From positions 140,330-204,329 of the forward strand of contig JBNLFG010000009.1 in NCBI GenBank assembly GCA_050305405.1: 64,000 bases of DNA, in the 5' to 3' direction. This document shows, piece after piece, positions 33,378-41,452 of the stretch. The stretch comes from Desulfolinea sp050305405. GTDB lineage: Bacteria; Chloroflexota; Anaerolineae; Anaerolineales; Villigracilaceae. A model generated the notes under the pieces. That model was not told the DNA's origin. It did no database searches and saw nothing but the letters and a program-made list of their open reading frames with translations. The translations under genes were made by a program, and so were the position numbers. The first letter of the stretch is position 1; each line of letters opens with the position of its first letter.

Positions 33378-34520
33378 TTACAAGATATCATCCTTCAACA
33401 TCTTGCGAGCCAATCTCCCAAGTTCACGGCGGTTCCGCCTGTCTTGTTCACGCATCAGTTTGGAGACATGATATTTGACCGTTTGCACGGTGATATTCAG
33501 TTCGGCGGCGATCTGCGCGTTGCTTTTGTCCGCGGCCAAAAGACGCATCACATCCCGTTGGCGGGCGGATAAGGCTTTTGTTTTTTCGGCAGGCGCGGCA
33601 GTGCGTTCAGGAAAGAGGTGCCCCAGCCAGCGCGGCAACGCCAGAAAAGCCAGCAAGGCAATGCCCACCTGCACCAGCAGGAACGGTCGCATTAAGCGAT
33701 CTACATCCGCTGCCAGCACAAGCCCCTTCAGGTTTGCCGAGAAAATCTCTGCCATCAATCCCAATCCAAGCAGCAATGCCAACAGGATGAGCATGGTGAT
33801 ATGGGATACCCACATGCGCTTCTCACGGTTAAAGCCTAAAAAGATCAGGGCGGTGCCCGCGCATACGATCATCCAGCCATAAGAGCTGGCTGTTGTATGG
33901 ACGCGCGCTGCCGAGGGAAACCATTCGCGCAGAAAGACAACCGTAGCCAGCGCCGCCCCCAACCAGAAAAACCAACTGAAACGCCCCAGAGCCGCGGCAG
34001 CCTCCTCTTTACCCGCAGCAAGCACAGATCTCTGCTTATGCCGCGCGAGCAGGGCGATCCACAAAAAACTCAGCGGTACGAGCAGGTTACTGAATACTTC
34101 CAGCCACAAAAATCGCGTAACGCTGGCAGGAAAGAACAAGATTTGAACGAGGTAGAAGGCATTGAGCGCCATCTGCCCTCCCATAAAAGCGATTACCCAC
34201 CTGCGTTGGCGCGCAAAGGCGGGTGGCGGGTGCTTTTCCGGAAAATCGAATATGGTCAGAAAGATGAACAGAATCGAGAAAAGGGAAAATACACGCCGTG
34301 TGGCGTAGAAAAAATTCGTGTCATTCAATTGGAATCCGGTCAGGGAAGCTGCCACCAACGCATCCAATGCCAGAAAAGCATAGATATAAACCACCCAGTT
34401 CGATAGCGTAAACCCCGCCAATCGGCGCTTTCGCAAACTGAACAGGATGAAAGCGATCATGATCAGCAATGAAACAAAACTGATCACCTGACCGTTGATG
34501 TAGAAAGAGGGTTGTGTCAT
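33378..34520 (-). CDS. LuxR-family regulator with N-terminal membrane domain
   Basis: This 380-residue protein has roughly eight hydrophobic segments in residues 10-305. A C-terminal LuxR helix-turn-helix (about 316-375) reads LSARQRDVMRLLAADKSNAQ and VQTVKYHVSKLMREQ. It is a one-component membrane-bound regulator with no receiver domain. Its target is unknown; the surface-protein island starts 300 bp upstream on the opposite strand and is a candidate. Confidence 0.85.
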   Translation of the reverse strand: MTQPSFYINGQVISFVSLLIMIAFILFSLRKRRLAGFTLSNWVVYIYAFLALDALVAASLTGFQLNDTNFFYATRRVFSLFSILFIFLTIFDFPEKHPPPAFARQRRWVIAFMGGQMALNAFYLVQILFFPASVTRFLWLEVFSNLLVPLSFLWIALLARHKQRSVLAAGKEEAAAALGRFSWFFWLGAALATVVFLREWFPSAARVHTTASSYGWMIVCAGTALIFLGFNREKRMWVSHITMLILLALLLGLGLMAEIFSANLKGLVLAADVDRLMRPFLLVQVGIALLAFLALPRWLGHLFPERTAAPAEKTKALSARQRDVMRLLAADKSNAQIAAELNITVQTVKYHVSKLMREQDRRNRRELGRLARKMLKDDIL

Positions 34521-34669
34521 GCCGGTTTATCCACTGAATAGAGCAAAAACTTCTGCTTATTTTATCAGTATAGGGAAAATTATACTTTTTTTATACTGAT
34601 TTTTTAGACAGAATATAGTATCTTTACTCGTTGCTAAGTTTATGGTTCATATTCAAGACAAGTGTAAAG

Positions 34670-34766
34670 AAGTGACTGTCACCTCTGAAAGCCTGTCACT
34701 TCTTTCGCCCTGATGGGGAAGTGAGGCAGGCTAAACTCTGTCTCATCCCGCAGGTGACAGTCACTT
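34670..34766. repeat. REP-like inverted repeat AAGTGACTGTCACCT / AGGTGACAGTCACTT
   Basis: Exact 15-nt inverted arms at 34670-34684 and 34752-34766. Between them, CTGTCACTTC and GAAGTGAGGCAG echo the arms. It occupies the gap between the divergent LuxR and beta-helix genes, so it may influence either. Confidence 0.7.
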
Positions 34767-34819
34767 TCGCTTGTTCCATACATGAGCCAAGTTTATATTT
34801 CTTTCTCTCTGGAGTCACC

Positions 34820-36874
34820 ATGCAAAAAAGAACTCGAATACTCATTTCAACTGTCGCCCTAATTGCGCTCGTCTTTGCAGGGACTACGACAGCGCCCGCA
34901 TTGGCCGCCACCGGCCCGCTCTGCTTTGTAGATGCGGATGCCACCAGTGGCGAGAATACGGGTAATTCCTGGCCAGATGCTTACACAGATCTGCAATCTG
35001 CGCTCACCGACACTAACTGCACTGAAATTTGGGTTGCGGAGGGAACATATACGCCCGATGCCAGCGGCGCTGACCGCAGCGCCACCTTCCAGTTGGTGGA
35101 TGGGGTTGAAGTGTACGGCGGATTCGACGGCACAGAATCAAGCCGAACGGAGCGCGATGCTGCAACCTATCTAACCGTTTTGAGCGGCGATATTGACATC
35201 AACGACAGCCAGACTCCGGTTATCACCGACCTTGACACGGTTACGGGTAACACCGATAACAGTTATCATGTGGTCACCGGCAGCGGCACGAGCAGCGCTA
35301 CGGTTTTAGACGGTTTCACGATCACGGCAGGCTATGCCGATGCAGCAGGCGTAGATACCGCCGGAGCCGGGGTATACAACGATAGTGGCAGCCCAACGCT
35401 GACAAATCTCACCTTTAGCGGCAATGCTGCCAGCGGCACTGGTGGCGGGGTATATAATGACAATAGCAGCAGCCCAACGCTAACGAACGTGACTTTCAGT
35501 AAGAATACAGCCGATCAGGGTGGCGGTATCTACAATCAAGGGACGCTTACGATCAGCAACGCCGACATCACCAGCAACACGGCTACTGAAAGTGGCGGCG
35601 GTATCTATAGCGATGGCGCTCTCTTAATCGAGAACAGCACAATCGATAACAATTATGCCGAAAACAACTGCGGTGGAGGCATCCACTTTGCAGTCGACAG
35701 TGATGGCAGCGCTACCATTCAATCCAGTGCGGTTTCTAATAACACATCTAGCAGATACGGGGCCGGTATTTTTGCTGGTAGTTCAACATGCGGCAATTCC
35801 GAGCAAGGTGCTCTGGAACTCGATGATGTGGAGGTCTTCGGAAATCTGGCTACAGGGTCGGAAGGCGGCGGTATCGTTAACTTTAACGTGCCTATGATAA
35901 TCGATCACAGCGCTATTTATAACAATCGCTCCAATGAAGATGGCGATGCCGGGATTGGTGCCTGGGGGCCGACTACAATCAGCAACACCACCATCAGCGG
36001 TAATTATGCGGTTGGCGATAACAGCGAGGCTGCAGGTGGATTGGGCATATACGGCGGTTATGATGTGTACTTATATAACGTTACTATCACAGATAATACG
36101 ATGGAATCTACGGGGTATGGATCTGGCGGTGTTGCAGACTGGGACGACAGTGAAAGCACACTGCATGTCTATAATTCGATCATTGCCAACAACCACGGTG
36201 GCGTCCACGATGATTGTTATCTTCTTGTCGTGGATATGGATTTCCACGATTCACCCAATATTCTGACACAAGATTTGACAGATTGCCGCGTACTGAACAC
36301 CAGCGCTGTTATAAACACCGACCCTGCTTTAGATATCTTGGATGACAATGGCGGCCCCACCAAAACCCATGCTCTAGAAGAGAACAGCCCCGCCATCAAC
36401 GCCGGAGACAATACCGTTTGCGAGGCGGCCCCTGTCAACAATCTTGACCAACGCGGGGTGACGCGTCCCGTCGGCGACGCCTGCGATATAGGCGCCTATG
36501 AATTTTCAGCTGAACCGGAAAACGACTTCTTTATCCTTGCTTTTGATATTTCTCTACCCAATTACACAAGCAGCGTCGACACTACCACGGCTACCCAATC
36601 TGCTCACGATCCCGATCTGCAAAATGAGTGCGACATCGCAGACACGGGCGAAGCCACCGTCTGGTATTCCTACACATCTACAGAAAACACCGCCATCGCC
36701 ATCGACACCTTCGGCTCCGACTACGACACCTTCATCGCGGTTTGGGTTGATGGCACCAGCGGACTTGAACTGGTTGCCTGCAGCAATGCAACCAGCACCT
36801 TAGACGGTGCAGAGCAGCTCGCCATTCAGGTCAGCAACGGCAACACATACTACATCGAAGTTGGTCAACCCTAA
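34820..36874 (+). CDS. Secreted parallel beta-helix surface protein (choice-of-anchor Q-like), sortase tail lost
   Basis: The protein has 684 residues. A signal peptide (about 1-30, ending TAPALAA) leads to the family opening LCFVDADATSGENTGNSW ... EIWVAEGTYTP ... VYGGFDGTESSRTERD. A right-handed beta-helix follows with repeated GGGIYN and TNVTFSxNTA units (about 170-480), then GPTKTHALEENSPAINAGDN and DIGAYEF. A C-terminal PPC-like beta domain (about 560-684) ends YYIEVGQP. Start 34820 follows GGAG. Continuing in frame after the stop is a sortase remnant, so the gene once was longer. Confidence 0.85.
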   Translation: MQKRTRILISTVALIALVFAGTTTAPALAATGPLCFVDADATSGENTGNSWPDAYTDLQSALTDTNCTEIWVAEGTYTPDASGADRSATFQLVDGVEVYGGFDGTESSRTERDAATYLTVLSGDIDINDSQTPVITDLDTVTGNTDNSYHVVTGSGTSSATVLDGFTITAGYADAAGVDTAGAGVYNDSGSPTLTNLTFSGNAASGTGGGVYNDNSSSPTLTNVTFSKNTADQGGGIYNQGTLTISNADITSNTATESGGGIYSDGALLIENSTIDNNYAENNCGGGIHFAVDSDGSATIQSSAVSNNTSSRYGAGIFAGSSTCGNSEQGALELDDVEVFGNLATGSEGGGIVNFNVPMIIDHSAIYNNRSNEDGDAGIGAWGPTTISNTTISGNYAVGDNSEAAGGLGIYGGYDVYLYNVTITDNTMESTGYGSGGVADWDDSESTLHVYNSIIANNHGGVHDDCYLLVVDMDFHDSPNILTQDLTDCRVLNTSAVINTDPALDILDDNGGPTKTHALEENSPAINAGDNTVCEAAPVNNLDQRGVTRPVGDACDIGAYEFSAEPENDFFILAFDISLPNYTSSVDTTTATQSAHDPDLQNECDIADTGEATVWYSYTSTENTAIAIDTFGSDYDTFIAVWVDGTSGLELVACSNATSTLDGAEQLAIQVSNGNTYYIEVGQP

Positions 36875-36973
36875 ATAAAATTGACTGCCTGGCTCATACG
36901 CTTCATCAATCCCTTTAACGGAGAGTACCTCTTCCGCAGAGCAGTCAGAGCAGTCTTGGTCAGGGTGCAATAA
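36875..36973 (+). pseudogene. In-frame vestige of a sortase C-terminus
   Basis: Directly after the TAA of the beta-helix gene the same frame reads LTAWLIRFINPFNGEYLFRR and then AVRAVLVRVQ before TAA. This matches the last 30 residues of the two fused sortases in this window (FYNPFNGEYLFRRAVRAVLV). The position of the catalytic Cys (TCEF) is altered to LIRF. The upstream part of a sortase and the LPxTG motif are missing, so a deletion joined the PPC-like domain to the sortase end. Confidence 0.75.
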
Positions 36974-37010
36974 GCAATCAAAAAGCCTTCCGAAAAATAA
37001 GGATTTCCCA

Positions 37011-39200
37011 ATGAAACGAAGCCGCTTCTTTTCTATTCTTCTTATAATAACTTTACTTGTAACAGCCATGCCTGCATCGCATGCGCAAGCTAACGGTTGT
37101 TTACCCGCATTGGCTGGCACCGAAGCGGAGCTGGCAGCCGCAATCAATTGCTACAACAGTGAAATTGATTCGCTAACCTATACGATCACGCTCACTGCGA
37201 ATATCAACCTGACTGCGTCCACGCCGACAATTGATAACACGACCAGCGGCGTAGATTTATTGATTAAAGGCGAAGGCTACATAATTGATGGGCAGTTAAT
37301 CAACGGCGTAAAACCCTTGACCATTGCCACCGGTACAACCGTCACCTTGCTAGACATCACCATCAAAGGCGGAGTCGCCCAAGATGTAAACGCACCCGGC
37401 GGCGGGATTAATAACGCCGGAACCCTGACCATTAACAATAGCATTATCACAGGCAATAAGACAGACGACAACGATGGTGCAGGAATCTACAGCACAGGCA
37501 CATTAACGGTCAAAGACTCAACCCTTTCGGAAAACAAGGCCACAAATGGCGGTCACGGCGGCGGAATTTATAGCAAAGGTACACTGAGCATCACCAGCAG
37601 CATCTTATCGGGAAATACAACAGATGATATTGGCGGCGGAATTTATATTAACTCTGGCACATCAACGATCACCAATTCTACTTTTTCACAAAATGAAGGG
37701 AAATGGGGCGGTGGCATCCATAATAACAGCGCTGTAATCATCTCCAACACAACGTTTGTACAAAACACTGCAACGTGGGGCGGCGGTATATTTAACATGA
37801 TTGAGAGCGCAGCAACAATTACCAACAGTTCCTTCTACAAAAATTCAGTAGGCTCAGGTTGGGGCGGCGGTATTTTAAATGGCATTGACGCCACAATGAC
37901 TCTCACAAACAGCACCCTTTCTAGTAATATCTCAACGTTCATTGGAGGCGGGCTTAATAATGACGGCACGCTTAATATTAGCAACACTATCATTGCAAAC
38001 TCAACCGGTGCAGATTGCATCAACAGCACAGGAACCATTGCGACGAATGTCAATAATCTAATAGAAGATGGCAGTTGCGGGGCAGCGTTAAGCGGCGATC
38101 CTGCTCTTGGGGCTCTGGCCGATAACGGCGGGCCGACCGAGACCATGGCACTGGCCTGGAATAGCCCTGCCTTGGATGCTGGCGATGCAAGTTCATGCCC
38201 AACCACCGACCAGCGCGGCGTCACCCGTATTGCCAGCACTTGCGACATCGGCGCTTATGAGCGTGATGTCTCAGGGCCGGAGGTTGTATCGACCAGCCTT
38301 CAGGCGACCTACGCCAATAGCGGCCCATCAACCTTCGCCGTCACATTTAACAAGAATGTCAGCAATTTAGGCAACGGGAGCAATGCCAATGACGCAGAAA
38401 ACCCCAACAACTACATCCTGCTCGAAGAAGGCAGCCCAACCGGTTTCCAAATGACTTACTGTAGCAGCCCTGATTTTGTTCAGGACACACGCATAACAAT
38501 CAACAACGTTAGCTACAACGACAGCGCCTACACATCCACAGTTTCTATCAACAATGGCACACCACTTCCCGAAGGTTCTTATAAGTTGCTCGTCTGCGGG
38601 ACCACATCTATTATGGACGCCGCAAATAATCGACTAAATGGCGGGGATGAAGACCACACCGTCGCCTTTACAGTGACAGCTGCCGCGACAGCCCTGCCCG
38701 CCACAGGCTTCCGTCATGGACAGGTAACGCAGCTCGCCAAGCAGCCCACCGCCAAAGCCTACACCGACACGGCGATGACGCTCGAAATCCCCAAGCTCGG
38801 CGTATCCATGCCAATTGTCGGCGTCGCACAAACCGGCAGTGAGTGGGATGTGAGCTGGCTTGGCAATAGCGCAGGCTATCTCTACGGCTCCGCTTTTCCC
38901 ACCTGGGCAGGGAACACGGTCATCACCGGCCATGTTTGGGATGCCTATAACCGCCCCGGTGCTTTCGCCGAACTGAAAAGCCTAAAGTACGGCGACCAAG
39001 TTCAAATCCAGGCTTGGGGCGAGACCTACACCTACGAAGTGCGCGAGTCTAAACTCGTCACCCAAAAGAACACGAATATAGTCTTCCAATCCGAACAATA
39101 TGATTGGGTTACCCTCGTGACCTGCGAGTTCTACAACCCCTTCAATGGTGAGTATCTCTTTAGAAGAGTCGTACGAGCCGTGTTGGTGAGTGTGAAGTAG
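37011..39200 (+). CDS. Surface beta-helix protein with LPxTG motif and fused C-terminal sortase
   Basis: The protein has 729 residues. A signal peptide (to about residue 25, ASHAQA) is followed by a beta-helix with GGGIxN/TNSTFSxN repeats (about 90-350), a domain starting GPEVVSTSLQATYANSG (about 420-555), then LPATGF at 562-567. A sortase domain follows without a membrane segment: IPKLGVSMPIVGV, His641 in ITGHVWDA, Cys705 in LVTCEF, Arg718/719 in LFRRVVRAV. LPATG is the motif sortases cleave, here joined to its enzyme. It may anchor itself or neighbours. AAGGA precedes the start; a terminator follows. Confidence 0.88.
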   Translation: MKRSRFFSILLIITLLVTAMPASHAQANGCLPALAGTEAELAAAINCYNSEIDSLTYTITLTANINLTASTPTIDNTTSGVDLLIKGEGYIIDGQLINGVKPLTIATGTTVTLLDITIKGGVAQDVNAPGGGINNAGTLTINNSIITGNKTDDNDGAGIYSTGTLTVKDSTLSENKATNGGHGGGIYSKGTLSITSSILSGNTTDDIGGGIYINSGTSTITNSTFSQNEGKWGGGIHNNSAVIISNTTFVQNTATWGGGIFNMIESAATITNSSFYKNSVGSGWGGGILNGIDATMTLTNSTLSSNISTFIGGGLNNDGTLNISNTIIANSTGADCINSTGTIATNVNNLIEDGSCGAALSGDPALGALADNGGPTETMALAWNSPALDAGDASSCPTTDQRGVTRIASTCDIGAYERDVSGPEVVSTSLQATYANSGPSTFAVTFNKNVSNLGNGSNANDAENPNNYILLEEGSPTGFQMTYCSSPDFVQDTRITINNVSYNDSAYTSTVSINNGTPLPEGSYKLLVCGTTSIMDAANNRLNGGDEDHTVAFTVTAAATALPATGFRHGQVTQLAKQPTAKAYTDTAMTLEIPKLGVSMPIVGVAQTGSEWDVSWLGNSAGYLYGSAFPTWAGNTVITGHVWDAYNRPGAFAELKSLKYGDQVQIQAWGETYTYEVRESKLVTQKNTNIVFQSEQYDWVTLVTCEFYNPFNGEYLFRRVVRAVLVSVK

Positions 39201-39219
39201 AAGAAGGCTTACAGACAGA

Positions 39220-39251
39220 CCTCCGAATTAAAAACTCGGAGGCCTTTTTTA
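39220..39251 (+). terminator. Rho-independent terminator
   Basis: CCTCCGAATT and AACTCGGAGG pair loosely around TAAA, followed by CCTTTTTT. It ends the first fused-sortase gene. Confidence 0.85.
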
Positions 39252-39282
39252 TTTAAGCAATCATTATGTTGTCAATCTTTAT

Positions 39283-39750
39283 TTATGTAGGAAGATATTC
39301 CAAAAGATGGTAGACGCCTTTGTCTTCAACTGCGCGAAAACCCAGTTTTTTATACAGACCCAAGGCAGGATTATTCGCTTCGACATGCAAACTAAGCGGG
39401 CAACCGCGCTGCTCTGCTTCATCAATCAGGCTTTGCATGATCTCTGAGCCAATTCCTTTTCGCCGAAAATCAGGGAGCAGGGCAATGTCAATAATCCGAA
39501 TTTGATCTTCTCTGCGATCTACATACAAACGCCCAATGGGAATTTCCTTCAAGTAGATAATATCGAAGGATGCATTTTTATAATTCTGCATCCACTGTTT
39601 ATGCTGCAAATCAAACTGCATCCGTGTAAAGTCTTCTTTTTGCTGCTCAGACCAATCTGTAAGGGCCAGTTCGGCCTCTCGTGTAGATGCATAGACCTTA
39701 TGCAGGAATTCAATATCGCTTTCATGGATGGGGCGATAAGTGATCTTCAA
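39283..39750 (-). CDS. GNAT-family N-acetyltransferase
   Basis: The protein has 155 residues. The acetyl-CoA loop is LLPDFRRKGIGSEIMQSL, and LHVEANNPALGLYKKLGFR is a typical motif B. It starts ITYRPIHESDIEFLHKVYAS. The neighbouring tail-collar gene lies upstream on the same strand, an association seen in similar loci, but the substrate is unknown. Confidence 0.88.
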   Translation of the reverse strand: MKITYRPIHESDIEFLHKVYASTREAELALTDWSEQQKEDFTRMQFDLQHKQWMQNYKNASFDIIYLKEIPIGRLYVDRREDQIRIIDIALLPDFRRKGIGSEIMQSLIDEAEQRGCPLSLHVEANNPALGLYKKLGFRAVEDKGVYHLLEYLPT

Positions 39751-39918
39751 TATTATTTATTCCTTCGTATCTATCCGAGAAATCATGGAAATACGCATTG
39801 CATCTGTCAGAATGCGTACCAAAAGGATGCTTTTGCCATTGAGTCCTGCAAAAACACCCTCCACCCCAGGCACAAGCTTGTCTTGAGTGAAGGGCTTCCC
39901 TATCGGATGTGTTATTTT

Positions 39919-40437
39919 CTATGTTCTAGGCGGATAGAGGCCCTCCAACGCGATACAAAATCGGAGGGTAAGGTAGGGCTGCATATTGTAGTGGGGCTGC
40001 CCGCCGCCAGAGGATGGACCAACACTATCAGGGTGTAACTGAGTGTCAGGAGCTTGGTCGGAATACAAAGCCCGAGCGCCATTTGCCAGAGAATGCCCTC
40101 CCAGCGCAAGTTCGTTGGGCGTATCATTCTTGCCCCTCAAGGGGTGCGTGTGGGGAGGAACCTGGTCCGCAGTTAACGAGACTTCGGGATACCCGCCAGT
40201 CTGACCTTGCCGATACAGTGGGCTCCCAACCCCTTGTCCCTCATGAATAGGTACTCGTCCTCTCAAATCTGGCAAAGCAAAATCGGTTCTGCCATTGCCA
40301 CCATAGGTAGTACCAAGCAAAGAAAAAAGGCTTGTATGCTGATCAACTGGGAGCAATTGCCCATCACAATCGGCCCAATACCTAGGTGCATATAAAAAAG
40401 CGAATAATCTGATTTCACCGATGAAAGGTTCTGACAT
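39919..40437 (-). CDS. Phage tail-collar domain protein (MdpB-like)
   Basis: This 172-residue protein has the collar signature: PFIGEIRLFAFLYAPRYWADCDGQLL (in part), SLLGTTYGGNGRTDFALPDLRGRVP, PPHTHPL and the end QPYLTLRFCIALEGLYPP. Such stand-alone proteins occur in many bacteria outside prophages, often with a DUF6916 gene, as here. No other phage gene is nearby, so a surface or secreted appendage role is possible. Confidence 0.9.
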   Translation of the reverse strand: MSEPFIGEIRLFAFLYAPRYWADCDGQLLPVDQHTSLFSLLGTTYGGNGRTDFALPDLRGRVPIHEGQGVGSPLYRQGQTGGYPEVSLTADQVPPHTHPLRGKNDTPNELALGGHSLANGARALYSDQAPDTQLHPDSVGPSSGGGQPHYNMQPYLTLRFCIALEGLYPPRT

Positions 40438-40490
40438 AATTAAAGTCTCCTGTTAGTATTAAGAACAAATATTTTTCTTGAATATAGTTT

Positions 40491-40793
40491 TTACTTTTCG
40501 ACCAGGCGACTAAAGACTGCCTCATAATAGACAGCATCAGTCTTACCATAAAGAATCGGCACCAAAAATAGACTAAACTCACCCATGTTTTCATGCACAA
40601 TCTTATAAGTTGCTTGGCGAAATTTATTTTCCAAAGGGCCACGAAAGATCACAGAAAAACCGTCAATATGATCATTACTGCGACCAGTGACTTCAACCAA
40701 AACCACTTCTACCTTGCCATTTCTTTCTGAGTAAATCTCAAAACTACTGCCCACGTGAGGATCGAAACTGGACTTAATAAGTTGTTCGGGCAT
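40491..40793 (-). CDS. DUF6916-like protein next to tail-collar gene
   Basis: The protein has 100 residues. The pattern FDPHVGSSFEI, a beta-rich middle (FSVIFRGPLENKFRQATYKI) and LFLVPIL..YEAVF resembles the small domain that accompanies tail-collar proteins. It is 53 bp upstream of that gene on the same strand, so co-transcription is likely. Function unknown. Confidence 0.7.
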   Translation of the reverse strand: MPEQLIKSSFDPHVGSSFEIYSERNGKVEVVLVEVTGRSNDHIDGFSVIFRGPLENKFRQATYKIVHENMGEFSLFLVPILYGKTDAVYYEAVFSRLVEK

Positions 40794-41452
40794 AGTATTT
40801 CCTTCTCATGTATAAAATCTGATTTATCGATAGAGGCGCTTAAATCTGAAGTTCTGAATTCTCGCTATATTTTCTCGATGACCACTATCAACGAAACCTG
40901 ACCCAATCTCTTCTTCAGAATCAATTTATAAAGAAGCACTGTACGAATACGGGGTAAAGCTGGTTTTAATCCATTTCATAGGTGTCGTCCTAAAACTAAC
41001 TTGGAACTTGCTCTGCGCTTTGAAAGTGCGTACCACAAGGGCATATTTGCAAGTTAGGGCTCCAAAGACGGTTCCCCTTGCAAGACCCGTTGTGCAATGC
41101 ATCAAAAACAGATGCAAAGCACACCTTGTATATTTTTAGGATAAACACATCATACAATCACCTCCTTTAGAAACTATTTATCTTGTAAAAACCGGGGCAT
41201 CTTATAAGACAAAAACGTTATTACCCACAAAATACTGTTTTTTAGCGGCACGACAGTTTGTCAAAAAGTGTATCCACTCAAATTCCATTATAGTGACAAG
41301 AATTAAAAAAGCAAGCAGCTTATCGCACAACAATAAATTACAGAATTTCGACAAAATCTAGTATAATCTCTTATACTTTTATTTCTGCATTATCTTGGTA
41401 GACATAAAACATTCCCTGGAAGCAGCATGGGGGAACAAATAAGGTGGATAGC
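40794..41452. other. Intergenic region, no gene recognised; possible promoter for the large surface protein
   Basis: There is no ORF with recognisable content. Near the right end, TCGACA (41348-41353) and TATACT (41372-41377) are 18 nt apart, and another TATAAT lies at 41362-41367. These could serve the surface-protein gene starting at 41453, leaving an untranslated leader of about 70 nt. AAGGTGG sits just before its ATG. Confidence 0.4.

Noticed and set aside
39919..40793. Prophage
   Set aside because: Only a tail-collar gene and its small partner are present; no other phage functions, integrase or att sites.
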